A stretch of DNA of 64,000 nucleotides from an uncultured Eubacteriales bacterium (GCA_934477125.1 CAKSOL010000006.1:1-64000); one strand, 5' to 3'; counted from the stretch's first letter, positions 43,404 to 51,942 are shown. Translations and numbers: made by a program. Notes: a model not told the origin generated them from the sequence alone.

Positions 43404-44171
43404 ATGAATAATACATTTAAAACCGTCCTCGGTCTGATGATACCCTTTCTGGGCACCTCTGCCGGGGCTTTGCCCGTGCTTTTTATGAACCGGGATTTCG
43501 GTCCCCGTCTTAAAAAATTCCTTTTCGGCTTTGCCGCCGGCGTTATGATAGCCGCGTCGGTCTGGTCGCTGCTTATACCGGCGATAGAAATGACCGGCGG
43601 ACGGCTCGCCTTTCTTCCGGCGGTTTCCGGCTTTTTGGTCGGAATTGCCCTGCTTGCCGTTTTCGATACTCTGATAGACCGGCTTTGCCGCGTCTCATCC
43701 GAAAGTCTTAAAACGCCCCACGGCGTTCTGATGACGGCGATTGCCGTTACCCTGCACAATATACCCGAGGGAATGGCGGTCGGCGTTGCGTTTGCCGGAA
43801 TACGCGGCGGCGCGATATCCTTTCCCGAAGCGCTGGCGCTGGCGATAGGAATATCGGTTCAGAATTTGCCTGAGGGAGCTATCGTTTCCCTGCCGCTGCG
43901 CGCCGCAGGACTTTCGCGCGGAAAGGCTCTGCTTTACGGTATTCTTTCAGGAGCGGTTGAGCCTGTCGGCGCCGCGGTCACGGTTATTCTGACCGCCGCG
44001 ATAGCCCCGGTTCTGCCGTTTATTCTGTCATTTGCGGCAGGAGCGATGATGTATGTCGTGGCGAACGAGCTTATTCCCGAAGCCCAGTGTCCCGAACGCT
44101 CGATGTTCGCCGTTTCGGGGCTGTCCCTCGGCTTTTCCCTTATGATGCTGCTGGACGTGACTCTCGGCTGA
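43404..44171 (+). CDS. ZIP-family metal transporter
   Basis: A 255-residue, eight-helix permease. The two metal-binding helices contain HNIPEGMAVGVAF and QNLPEGAIVSLPL (Gln replaces the His of HN in the second). A short His-free loop precedes them. ZIP proteins take up Zn, Fe or Mn. Upstream, TTCATATTAT and ATAATATGAA (about 43360-43387) form a palindrome that could be a metal-regulator operator. It stands next to a CDF exporter, giving an import/export pair. Confidence 0.85.
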   Translation: MNNTFKTVLGLMIPFLGTSAGALPVLFMNRDFGPRLKKFLFGFAAGVMIAASVWSLLIPAIEMTGGRLAFLPAVSGFLVGIALLAVFDTLIDRLCRVSSESLKTPHGVLMTAIAVTLHNIPEGMAVGVAFAGIRGGAISFPEALALAIGISVQNLPEGAIVSLPLRAAGLSRGKALLYGILSGAVEPVGAAVTVILTAAIAPVLPFILSFAAGAMMYVVANELIPEAQCPERSMFAVSGLSLGFSLMMLLDVTLG

Positions 44172-44217
44172 GTAAGAGCGAAAATCCGTCTCTTAAAAGC
44201 GGGTTCGGATTTAAAAA
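44172..44217 (+). repeat. Dispersed intergenic palindrome, copy D
   Basis: GCGAAAATCCGTCTCTTAAA and GCGGGTTCGGATTT match the reverse complement of copy A (12459-12510) almost base for base. The right end is degraded. Confidence 0.55.
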
Positions 44218-44221
44218 ACAG

Positions 44222-44250
44222 TTGACAAAAACCGCGCTATCATTTAAAAT
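44222..44250 (+). promoter_or_regulatory. Promoter of the FAD-dependent protein gene
   Basis: TTGACA (44222-44227) and TAAAAT (44245-44250), spacer 17. Confidence 0.8.
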
Positions 44251-44348
44251 AAGAAAGCAGTATAGGCTGTATTTTTTCTTTTGGGAAAATGCGGCCTGTT
44301 TTTGTGCGTATTTGCGTATTATATTTTTGCCTAAGGGAGAAATCGATT

Positions 44349-45737
44349 ATGTCAGAGTGCAAGCAGTTCGATACGGTTATTATCGGCGGAGGCATCGGCG
44401 GACTTATGGCGGCTTACAGGCTGCACCGCAACGCTCCGGAAATGAAAATCGCCGTAACCGAGCGGGGAAACACATTGGAAAACCGGCATTGTCCTGCCGG
44501 AAAGGATAAAATATGCGCCCATTGCAAGACATGCAGCATAACCAGCGGCTATGCCGGAGCAGGCGCTTTTTCGGACGGTAAATTCAATCTCGGAACGGCA
44601 TACGGCGGAACCCTCGGCGAGGAGCTCGGCGACGATGTTGCAAATAAGTATATCGACGAGGTTGACAAAATCCTCAACGAATACTGTACCTCCGGAATAC
44701 CTAAGGTGTACCGCTCAAACGATGAGCTGAAGCTGAAATGCCTGCAAAACAACCTGCGGCTGCTCGATATGAACGTCAAGCACCTCGGAACGGACAACAA
44801 TTACCTGACGATGCAGAACCTTATTCACGCCATAGAGGCTGACGGAACCTCGCTTTTCGCTTTTTACGACTGCGAGCGTGTTGAGCGCGACGGCGAAAAT
44901 TATATTCTTCATTATACAAACGGCGAGAGTCTGACGGCGCGGCATATTATTATCGCAACCGGCCGCGGCGGCGCCAATTTCGTTGCGGATTTCTGCCGCA
45001 GCTTTGATGTTCCGATGCGCTCCAACCATATAGATATCGGTGTACGTGTAGAGATGAAGGACATTATATGGAAGGAATTTTCGGACAGGATATACGAGCC
45101 CAAAATTCTTTATAAAACCGAAACCTTTGAGGACCGCTGCCGGATGTTCTGCTTTAATAAGGGCGGTCTTGTTTCGGCGGAGAATAACCACGGCATAATA
45201 ACCGCGAACGGTCATTCCTTTGCCGAACAGGACAAAAAGACCGATAACTGCAATTTTGCGATACTTTCATCAATCCGCTTTACAGAGCCGTTCAACCAAC
45301 CTACCGAATATGCCGAGAATATTTCAAGGCTTGCCAATATGATAGGAAAGGGCAACGTTCTGGTTCAGCGGTTCGGCGACCTTGTAAGAGGCAGGCGCAC
45401 AAACGACCACCGTCTCTCTCAGAACACGGTCATTCCGACCCTGAGGGCAACGGCGGGCGATATTTCGCTTGTTTTGCCTCACAGAATACTTACCAACATA
45501 ATAGAGACAATTTATGCGCTCGACCGCGTAGCTCCGGGAACTGCGAACGACGACACCCTGCTTTACGGCTGCGAGAGCAAGTATTATTCCATACGTCCGG
45601 TGTTCCGCAACCGGGAATTTGAGCTGGTTGACGGCGTTTATATAATCGGCGACGGCAGCGGAATCTGCCGCGGACTGTCCCAGTCAGGAGCTATGGGAAT
45701 TTATGTTGCCGACTGCATAAGCAAATCCGCCCTTTAA
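44349..45737 (+). CDS. FAD-dependent dehydrogenase of the COG2509 type
   Basis: A 462-residue flavoprotein. The dinucleotide-binding start is TVIIGGGIGGLMAAYRL. A cysteine-rich loop, CPAGKDKICAHCKTCSI, is characteristic of this uncharacterised group and may bind metal or act in redox. Other segments are IIATGRGGANFV and VYIIGDGSGICRGLSQSGA. The reaction is unknown. ATG 44349 follows AAGGGAG; an upstream in-frame start lies in the promoter region. The last codons are inside copy C of the dispersed palindrome. Confidence 0.82.
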   Translation: MSECKQFDTVIIGGGIGGLMAAYRLHRNAPEMKIAVTERGNTLENRHCPAGKDKICAHCKTCSITSGYAGAGAFSDGKFNLGTAYGGTLGEELGDDVANKYIDEVDKILNEYCTSGIPKVYRSNDELKLKCLQNNLRLLDMNVKHLGTDNNYLTMQNLIHAIEADGTSLFAFYDCERVERDGENYILHYTNGESLTARHIIIATGRGGANFVADFCRSFDVPMRSNHIDIGVRVEMKDIIWKEFSDRIYEPKILYKTETFEDRCRMFCFNKGGLVSAENNHGIITANGHSFAEQDKKTDNCNFAILSSIRFTEPFNQPTEYAENISRLANMIGKGNVLVQRFGDLVRGRRTNDHRLSQNTVIPTLRATAGDISLVLPHRILTNIIETIYALDRVAPGTANDDTLLYGCESKYYSIRPVFRNREFELVDGVYIIGDGSGICRGLSQSGAMGIYVADCISKSAL

Positions 45738-45765
45738 AATCGGCTTAGGATTTGTCGGCTTTGCT
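45721..45765 (+). repeat. Dispersed intergenic palindrome, copy C
   Basis: CAAATCCGCCCTTTAAAATC and GGATTTGTCGGCTTTGC repeat the layout of copy B. The stop codon of the FAD-protein gene lies inside the left arm. Confidence 0.6.
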
Positions 45766-45825
45766 TTGCCGGACATTAAAAAGTATACGGCGGATGTCCT
45801 GCCTGCAAAACGGATAAAACCGAAG

Positions 45826-45860
45826 AAAACTGCTGTCGGCTGACGGCGGTTTTTCTTTTT
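45826..45860 (+). terminator. Terminator of the FAD-protein gene
   Basis: AAAACTGCTGTC pairs with GACGGCGGTTTT (with G-U pairs), followed by TCTTTTT. Confidence 0.7.
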
Positions 45861-45898
45861 GCGGGTATTAAGGAAGCCGTTAAACTGTGAGTATAGTC

Positions 45899-45932
45899 AA
45901 AAAAGGACAGTGCATCATAATCACTGTCCTTT
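45899..45932 (-). terminator. Terminator of the methylase gene
   Basis: AAAGGACAGTG and CACTGTCCTTT pair. On the minus strand a run of T follows, 11 bases after the methylase stop. Confidence 0.8.
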
Positions 45933-45942
45933 ATAATTCTTG

Positions 45943-46644
45943 CTATTTAGATAATTCGCTTTGAGTCGGAATTTCAATTTTTGCATCAGGTATTTCCAAA
46001 CCCCAGTTATCCCAACCGCAATAAGCATTTCTTGCAAACAATTCTATTTTTTCTTGAGTCGGAAACATTTTAGTAATGCCGTCGATAACATCAACGGGTT
46101 TTTCGCTGTGCTTTCCTCTGTGTACCGAAACTAATTGCCGAACATTACGAGCTCCTCTCGGAGTCGGAAATTTACCTTTTTTAAAGGCTAAAACAAATTC
46201 TGTTTGAGATAAGGTATATCTGCCGGGATTATGGACTTGTTTATCCCAAACAAAAGCGATTGTTTTATATTCAAATCCCCAGGCTTTACCCAATTCTATG
46301 GAATTTGACATCTGCGGTCCTGTTGTCCACATAAACAAAATGCAATCATCTGCTGCAATAGATCCAACATCAAGAGTTTTTAAGTCTTTCAGCTTAACCG
46401 TTGGATATTTAAAATTTGCAGCACTTATAAACACATCTTTCTCAAAGCCAATATTTTCAGTTTTAATACTTGATTTATCATATTGCATTTTACCGCCGTA
46501 ATCCCAAGGCGGGTCAGCATAGATAACATCATATTTTTTGTTGGGCAATACCGGATATAATATATCAAGCGGATTGATTTTGTTTCGTCTTTTGGCTTCA
46601 GGATTATATATAGAATAAGCACTGACTGTTTTTTCATCTGCCAT
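45943..46644 (-). CDS. MT-A70-family adenine DNA methyltransferase, partner of a MunI-like nuclease
   Basis: A 233-residue N6-adenine methylase. The catalytic motif is YADPPWDYGG, and ILFMWTTGPQ and EFVLAFKKGKFP are further family blocks. It should protect the site cut by the restriction enzyme encoded at 47009. Given the MunI-like nuclease, that site is likely CAATTG. AGGAGAG precedes ATG 46644. The gene is divergent from the C and R genes, with its own near-consensus promoter. Codon use is AT-rich, unlike both flanks, which indicates horizontal acquisition of the whole system. Confidence 0.88.
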   Translation of the reverse strand: MADEKTVSAYSIYNPEAKRRNKINPLDILYPVLPNKKYDVIYADPPWDYGGKMQYDKSSIKTENIGFEKDVFISAANFKYPTVKLKDLKTLDVGSIAADDCILFMWTTGPQMSNSIELGKAWGFEYKTIAFVWDKQVHNPGRYTLSQTEFVLAFKKGKFPTPRGARNVRQLVSVHRGKHSEKPVDVIDGITKMFPTQEKIELFARNAYCGWDNWGLEIPDAKIEIPTQSELSK

Positions 46645-46668
46645 GGCAAGCTCTCCTTTTCCTATGCC

Positions 46669-46766
46669 ATTATAATTGATTTGTTACTCAAAGTCAACGC
46701 GTTTATAACAAAATATACTTGTGTTACTTAAAACCCGTTGACCTAAAAGCATATCATAAATAAAAT
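46669..46766. promoter_or_regulatory. Divergent promoters and candidate C-boxes of the R-M system
   Basis: Methylase promoter (minus): TTGACT (46692-46697), spacer 17, TATAAT (46669-46674). C/R promoter (plus): TTGACC (46738-46743), spacer 17, TAAAAT (46761-46766). The two -35 regions sit in an inverted repeat GTCAACG...CGTTGAC. The 11-mer TGTTACT(C/T)AAA is directly repeated at 46682-46692 and 46722-46732, one copy beside each promoter. These are candidate binding sites for the C protein. Confidence 0.72.
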
Positions 46767-46791
46767 TTAAATTTAAGGAGAGGTGATTTAA

Positions 46792-46998
46792 ATGGTTCAA
46801 AAACAATTTGGCGAACGAATCAAGGCGTTGAGAAAAGAAAGAAATCTTTCACAGGAAAAATTTGCGTTGTCTATTGGTATGGATCGTACTTATTATTCAT
46901 CTGTCGAAACCGGAAACAGAAATGTGTCTATTGAAAACATAAAAAAGATAGCGGATGGATTTCATATTTCGTTAGAAGAATTATTTAAAGGGATTTGA
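46792..46998 (+). CDS. Restriction-modification controller (C) protein, XRE type
   Basis: A 68-residue helix-turn-helix protein (FGERIKALRKERNLSQEKFA, MDRTYYSSVETGNRNVSIEN) with the size and sequence pattern of R-M controller proteins. Such proteins delay nuclease expression after entry into a new host by binding C-boxes. AAGGAG and GGTGAT precede the ATG. It is 10 bases upstream of the nuclease gene and shares its transcript. Confidence 0.85.
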   Translation: MVQKQFGERIKALRKERNLSQEKFALSIGMDRTYYSSVETGNRNVSIENIKKIADGFHISLEELFKGI

Positions 46999-47008
46999 GG
47001 GGAAATAT

Positions 47009-47641
47009 ATGGCAACTCAGGAACTTAGGAAACGGGCAAATTGGCAAACAATCAGCGGAGCTAAGGCGCTTCGTACTGAAGAATTGTTTCAGATTTCTTT
47101 GCAGTCGGCATTAAACGAAGTTTATCCGGATAAATTTATCGTTGAAAGACATCCAAAAGAGTTTGGAAATATTTATTCAACATATCCGCTTTCACAAGAA
47201 GTGAGAGGGAAAATATACGATGTTGATGTTTCGGAAAAGAAAGCTAATGGCAAGCCGAAATATAAATGGGGCATAAGTATGGATTTTGCTATTAGAAATA
47301 AAGATAACGGTAAAATTCTATTCGGCGAGATAAAACGGCAGGATGGTTGGGTCGAAACAACCAAAATGACTGCGGGCAGAGGAAATGCTCATGAAAGAAG
47401 CTGTAAATATTTTACACCGGGTTTAATGAAAATTATCAGAGAAACCGGCGGTTTATCAGAAGAAATCTTACCGTTTTGGCTCGTGATAGTCGGAGATATT
47501 ACAAGAGATCCAAGAAGAAACAGAGAAATAGCATATTGGTTTCAGGATTATACAAAGAATTATTATATGTGGAGAAATACCGATGATGTAGGAGATATGT
47601 TAGACTTTTTTGAAAACAATCTTCTTCCGTATTTATTATAA
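47009..47641 (+). CDS. MunI-like type II restriction endonuclease
   Basis: A 210-residue protein that closely resembles MunI (specificity CAATTG) as I remember it. Shared blocks are ILFGEIKRQDGWVE, AGRGNAHERSCK, FTPGL, EEILPFW and GDITRDP. The PD-(D/E)XK centre is D92 ... E107-I-K109; Met replaces the Pro of PD. The family length (about 200) fits. It cuts DNA unless the site is methylated by the adjacent MT-A70 enzyme. GAGGGG lies upstream. A weak hairpin (AACACCG/CGGTGTT, about 47672) follows. Confidence 0.9.
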   Translation: MATQELRKRANWQTISGAKALRTEELFQISLQSALNEVYPDKFIVERHPKEFGNIYSTYPLSQEVRGKIYDVDVSEKKANGKPKYKWGISMDFAIRNKDNGKILFGEIKRQDGWVETTKMTAGRGNAHERSCKYFTPGLMKIIRETGGLSEEILPFWLVIVGDITRDPRRNREIAYWFQDYTKNYYMWRNTDDVGDMLDFFENNLLPYLL

Positions 47642-47719
47642 TTCAATACCTTTTGAGTAAGGTGAAAGTAAAAACACCGCAGAAATACGGTGTTCTTTCG
47701 CTTAAAATCCAAACGGGAG

Positions 47720-48997
47720 GTGTTTTTTATCGGACAAATAATTATAATCGGCGCGGGAGCTGCCGGGCTTGCGGCGGCGTATTCTGCGGCGCAGACCCTC
47801 GGCGGCGCGGCGGCGAAGCACAAAATAATCCTGCTCGAAAAAAACGCCCGTCCCGCCAGAAAAATGATGATAACCGGAAAGGGCCGCTGTAATCTTACGA
47901 ATAACTGCGATACCGAAACCCTTATAAGAAATACCGTTCATAACGGCAAATTCCTCTATTCCGCCTTTTCTGCGCTCTCGCCGCAAGAGGTTATAGAGCT
48001 TTTTGAGAGCTGGGGAGTGCCGCTGAAAACCGAGCGCGGCAGCCGCGTTTTCCCGGTCTCGGATAAGGCGGCGGATATTGTTGACGCTCTCGTCGGCGCG
48101 GTTAAAAGGAACGGCGCGCGGATAATTCAGGCAGCCGCGGCGGAAATTATAACCGAAAACGGCGCAGTCGGCGGAGTTCTGACCGAAAGCGGAGAAAAAT
48201 TCCCGGCAGACGCGGTTATTCTCGCAGCCGGCGGCGCGTCCTACCCTCTGACAGGATCTTCCGGAGACGGCTACCGCATAGCCGCCGCCCTCGGTCATAA
48301 GGTTGAGCCGCCGCGACCCTCGCTTATACCGCTTGAGTGTCACGAGGGGTTCTGTTCCCGGCTTGCCGGTCTTTCGCTGAAAAACGTTACTCTTTCGGTT
48401 TATGAAAACGGGAAAAAACGCCCTGTTTTCCGCGAGCTCGGCGAGCTTTTGTTTACTCATACCGGAATTTCCGGTCCTCTCGCGCTCAGCGCGTCCGCCT
48501 GTATCGGGGAATGTGCGCCGGGCAAATACCGGGCGGAAATAGATTTAAAACCGGGGCTTTCCGCCGAACAGCTTGACAGCCGGATTTTAAGGGACTTTTC
48601 GGCAGTAAGCAACCGCGATTTTTCAAATTCGCTCGACCGCCTGCTTCCGAAAAGCCTGATACCGGTTGCGGTGTCGCTTTCGGGAATACCGGCTTCGGAA
48701 AAGGTTAATCAGATAGACAGAGCCTCACGCGAGCGGCTCTGCGAAGTTATAAAGGGTCTGACCCTGAATATAACCGGCACGCGCCCGATTGAGGAAGCGA
48801 TTGTTACGCGCGGCGGCGTTTCGGTTAAGGAAATTTCCCCGGCGCGGCTTTCCTCAAGGCTTGTTTCCGGGCTTTATTTCGCCGGGGAGGTTATAGACGC
48901 CGACGCTCTGACCGGCGGCTTTAATTTGCAGATAGCATTTTCAACCGGCTTTGCCGCAGGAAAGGGCGCGGCAGAGCAGCTGATAACGGAGGACTGA
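47720..48997 (+). CDS. BaiN/RdsA-family (HI0933-like) FAD-dependent oxidoreductase
   Basis: About 425 residues. The FAD motif is IIIIGAGAAGLAAAYSAA, followed by the family signature MMITGKGRCNLTNNC, ILAAGGASYPLTGSSGDGY, and the C-terminal GLYFAGEVIDADALTGGFN. Family members reduce bile-acid intermediates or are of unknown role. The start is unclear: GTG 47720 overlaps the GGGAGG site, GTG 47690 lies in an upstream hairpin, and the codon best spaced from GGGAGG is ATC at 47729. It is followed five bases later by cmk. Confidence 0.83.
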   Translation: MFFIGQIIIIGAGAAGLAAAYSAAQTLGGAAAKHKIILLEKNARPARKMMITGKGRCNLTNNCDTETLIRNTVHNGKFLYSAFSALSPQEVIELFESWGVPLKTERGSRVFPVSDKAADIVDALVGAVKRNGARIIQAAAAEIITENGAVGGVLTESGEKFPADAVILAAGGASYPLTGSSGDGYRIAAALGHKVEPPRPSLIPLECHEGFCSRLAGLSLKNVTLSVYENGKKRPVFRELGELLFTHTGISGPLALSASACIGECAPGKYRAEIDLKPGLSAEQLDSRILRDFSAVSNRDFSNSLDRLLPKSLIPVAVSLSGIPASEKVNQIDRASRERLCEVIKGLTLNITGTRPIEEAIVTRGGVSVKEISPARLSSRLVSGLYFAGEVIDADALTGGFNLQIAFSTGFAAGKGAAEQLITED

Positions 48998-49002
48998 AAT
49001 TT

Positions 49003-49665
49003 ATGGTTTCGATTGCGATAGACGGTCCCGCCGGAGCGGGAAAAAGCACCCTTGCGCGGGCAGCCGCTAAGGAATTGGGATATATTTATGTCGATACCGG
49101 CGCGCTATACCGCGCTCTGGCGCTCAAATTTTTAAGGACCAAAACGCCGATGAGCGGAGAAACCGCCGCCGGTCTGCTTGAAAAAACCGAGGTAACTCTC
49201 GGATTTTCGGACGGCGAGCAGCACGTTTTTCTCGACGGTGAGGACGTTTCCTCCCTTATCCGGACGCCGCAGGTTTCAATGGCGGCGTCTAAGGTGTCGG
49301 CGCTGCCGCAGGTCAGGGCGCATTTGCTTGAGCTGCAGCGCGCGATGGGAAGAACCGAAAACATACTCATGGACGGCAGGGATATCGGAACGGTCGTTCT
49401 GCCGAACGCCTCTGTTAAAATATTTTTAACCGCCTCCGCCGAGGAGCGCGCACGCAGAAGATATAACGAGCTGTGTGAAAGAGGGGAGAATGTCACCTTT
49501 GAGCAGGTCTACCGCGAGCTTTGCGAGCGGGATTACGGCGACAGCCACCGCGCCGCCGCGCCGCTGAGGGCAGCGGAGGACTCGGTTACGGTCGATACAA
49601 CCGGGCTTGACGCCGAGCAGTCCCTGCGGCTGCTTTTGCAGACGATACGCGAAAGGCTCGGCTGA
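49003..49665 (+). CDS. cmk: Cytidylate kinase
   Basis: A 220-residue NMP kinase. The P-loop is IDGPAGAGKSTLAR (4-17), the CMP-binding block is YIYVDTGALYRALALK, MDGRDIGTVVLP follows, and the LID has RARRRYNEL. It phosphorylates CMP and dCMP. GGAGG overlaps the end of the previous gene. The order cmk-ispH/rpsA is common in Clostridia. Confidence 0.95.
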   Translation: MVSIAIDGPAGAGKSTLARAAAKELGYIYVDTGALYRALALKFLRTKTPMSGETAAGLLEKTEVTLGFSDGEQHVFLDGEDVSSLIRTPQVSMAASKVSALPQVRAHLLELQRAMGRTENILMDGRDIGTVVLPNASVKIFLTASAEERARRRYNELCERGENVTFEQVYRELCERDYGDSHRAAAPLRAAEDSVTVDTTGLDAEQSLRLLLQTIRERLG

Positions 49666-49667
49666 TT

Positions 49668-51809
49668 ATGAGGATAATTCTTGCAAAAACCGCCGGCTTC
49701 TGTTTCGGAGTGGACCGCGCGGTTAAAATGGTTGAGTCGCTGCTCAATGAGGGCGAAACCGTTGCAACCTTGGGACCTATAATTCATAATCCGCAGATTG
49801 TCGAGCAGTTCTGCCGCCGGGGAGTAAGGATAGTTGAACAGCCGGAGGAGTGCGCCCCCGGAGAAACGCTGGTTATCCGGTCGCACGGCGTCGGGCGTGA
49901 CGTTTACGACCGCGCCGGGGATACCGGCGCTCGCATTGCCGACGCAACCTGTCCTTTCGTTGCAAAAATTCATAAAATAGTCGCCGAACACAGCGCCGCC
50001 GGAGAGGTGATTTTAATAGCCGGGGACGCAAACCATCAGGAGGTCCGCGGAATATGCGGACACTGCGCCGGGACGTATTACGTGTTCGCGGACGGGGAAG
50101 AACTGGAAAAATTGCTTGCCGGACACCCCGAATTGGCAAATATTCCGGTCTGCGCAGTCGCTCAGACCACCTTTAACGCAAAAAAATGGGCTTTTTCGCA
50201 AAAAAAATTAAAAAATATCTGTACAAATGCGAAAATTTTTGATACAATATGTAATGCTACTTCAATGCGCCAAAAGGAGGCGTATGAGCTGTCCCGCTCC
50301 TGTGACGGAATGGTTGTCGTCGGAGGGGCTCACAGTTCGAACACGGCAAAGCTGTTTGACGTGTGCGCGTCGAATTGCAGCAGAGCCTATTTCGTGCAGT
50401 CTGCAAGCGAGCTTCCGCTCGAAAAGCTGCGCGGCTGCGGCTCGGTTGGAGTGGTCGCCGGTGCATCTACGCCGGCGGGTATTATAAAGGAGGTTATTAA
50501 AACCATGTCGGAAAATTTACAACCGGTAGAAGAACAGATGGAGGGAAATGAAACTGTTCAGAAGAGCTTTGAGGAAATGACGGATGAGGAAGCGTTTGAG
50601 GCTTCTCTCCAAAACCTGACCGGGGATCAGAAGGTCTGCGGCGTTGTGCTTGCGGTCAACCCAACGGAAATTCAGGTGGATATCGGCAGAGGTCTTGCAG
50701 GCTACATAACCGCTGCGGAATATTCTCTTGATCCGAACGTCAAGCTCACGGAAGAGGTCAAGGTCGGCGATAAGCTGAACCTGATCATTATGAAGATCAA
50801 CGATCAGGAAGGAACCGTAATGCTTTCCAAGCGCCGTTATGACGCGATTGCCGGTTGGGATAAGATCGTTGCCGCTAAGGACTCCGGCGAAGTGCTTACG
50901 GGAGTCGTCCGCGACGTTATAAAGGGCGGCGTTGTCGTTTATTCGGATAACGTCCGCATATTCATCCCCGCATCTCAGGCAACTGCCTCGCGCAATGACC
51001 CGCTTGAGGACCTCAAGGGTCAGACCGTTTCTTTCCGTATAATCGAAATCGGACGCGGCAGACGCGCGGTAGGCTCTATCCGCAGCGTGCTCCGCGAGCA
51101 GCGCAAAGCGGCAGAAGAAAAGCTTTGGTCAACTCTTGCCGTCGGTGACCGTTTCACCGGCGTTGTCAAGTCGCTCACAAGCTACGGCGCGTTCGTTGAT
51201 ATCGGCGGCGTTGACGGAATGGTTCACATTTCCGAGCTTTCCTGGCAGCGCATCAAGAATCCGTCCGAGGTTGTTGCCGTCGGCGATGTTATTGATGTTT
51301 ATGTCAAGGCGCTTGACCCTGAGAAGAAGAAAATTTCTCTCGGCTATAAGAAGGCTGAGGACAATCCCTGGACGATATTCCTTACCAACTATAACGTCGG
51401 AGACGTTATTCCGGTTAAGATTGTCAGCATAACGAGCTACGGCGCGTTTGCCCGCATTATTCCGGGAATTGACGGACTTATTCACATTTCTCAGATTGCC
51501 AACAAGCATATTGAGAAGCCGCAGGACGAGCTTACCGTCGGTCAGGAGACCGAGGCTAAGATTATCGCGGTTGACCCGGAGAAAAAGCGCGTAAGCCTTT
51601 CTATCCGCGCTCTTCTTGAGGACGCAGCTCCCGCCGAGGAGACCGCTCCGGCTCTTGAGGCTGACGAAACCGTTGCCGTTATAGAGTCTGCTGAGGACGC
51701 CGCCAACGCAGCGCAGAGCGTTGCCGAGGAAGCTCCGGCAGAGGAGGCTCCCGCAGCCAATGAGACTTCCGCCCAGGAGACCGCTCCGGCTGAGGAATCG
51801 GCAGAATAA
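49668..51809 (+). CDS. ispH-rpsA: Fused 4-hydroxy-3-methylbut-2-enyl diphosphate reductase / ribosomal protein S1
   Basis: A 713-residue two-part protein. Residues 1-279 are IspH: [4Fe-4S] cysteines at C12 (GFCFGV), in ATCPFV and in DTICNATSMRQ, plus GDANHQEVRG and GGAHSSNT. It makes IPP and DMAPP in the non-mevalonate pathway. A linker of about 45 residues follows, then four S1 RNA-binding domains (VVLAVNPTEIQVDI, VVRDVIKGGVVVY, VVKSLTSYGAFVDI, VKIVSITSYGAFARI) and an Ala/Glu-rich tail. The fusion is known in clostridia. A strong internal ribosome site and ATG at 50504 could give separate S1. Confidence 0.95.
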   Translation: MRIILAKTAGFCFGVDRAVKMVESLLNEGETVATLGPIIHNPQIVEQFCRRGVRIVEQPEECAPGETLVIRSHGVGRDVYDRAGDTGARIADATCPFVAKIHKIVAEHSAAGEVILIAGDANHQEVRGICGHCAGTYYVFADGEELEKLLAGHPELANIPVCAVAQTTFNAKKWAFSQKKLKNICTNAKIFDTICNATSMRQKEAYELSRSCDGMVVVGGAHSSNTAKLFDVCASNCSRAYFVQSASELPLEKLRGCGSVGVVAGASTPAGIIKEVIKTMSENLQPVEEQMEGNETVQKSFEEMTDEEAFEASLQNLTGDQKVCGVVLAVNPTEIQVDIGRGLAGYITAAEYSLDPNVKLTEEVKVGDKLNLIIMKINDQEGTVMLSKRRYDAIAGWDKIVAAKDSGEVLTGVVRDVIKGGVVVYSDNVRIFIPASQATASRNDPLEDLKGQTVSFRIIEIGRGRRAVGSIRSVLREQRKAAEEKLWSTLAVGDRFTGVVKSLTSYGAFVDIGGVDGMVHISELSWQRIKNPSEVVAVGDVIDVYVKALDPEKKKISLGYKKAEDNPWTIFLTNYNVGDVIPVKIVSITSYGAFARIIPGIDGLIHISQIANKHIEKPQDELTVGQETEAKIIAVDPEKKRVSLSIRALLEDAAPAEETAPALEADETVAVIESAEDAANAAQSVAEEAPAEEAPAANETSAQETAPAEESAE
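50486..50506 (+). promoter_or_regulatory. Internal ribosome site and start inside ispH-rpsA
   Basis: AAAGGAGG (50486-50493) is followed by ATG at 50504-50506, exactly at the IspH-S1 linker and in the same frame. It is the strongest Shine-Dalgarno match in the fusion gene. Confidence 0.65.
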
Positions 51810-51827
51810 TCTGCAAAAAAGCTTTGA

Positions 51828-51864
51828 AATATCCCGCCGTGCTATCTTCGGCGGGATATTTTGC
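51828..51864 (+). terminator. Terminator of ispH-rpsA
   Basis: AATATCCCGCC and GGCGGGATATT pair, followed by TTT. Confidence 0.75.
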
Positions 51865-51894
51865 GCAAACGGCGTAAATCAACGCGAAAAAGAG

Positions 51895-51923
51895 TTGCAA
51901 ACAGGGCGCAATTCAGTTATAAT
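51895..51923 (+). promoter_or_regulatory. Promoter of proS
   Basis: TTGCAA (51895-51900) and TATAAT (51918-51923), spacer 17, 19 bases before the ATG. It has the same hexamers and spacer length as the yajC promoter. Confidence 0.82.
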
Positions 51924-51942
51924 AGCTTTTGTGGTGATAATA

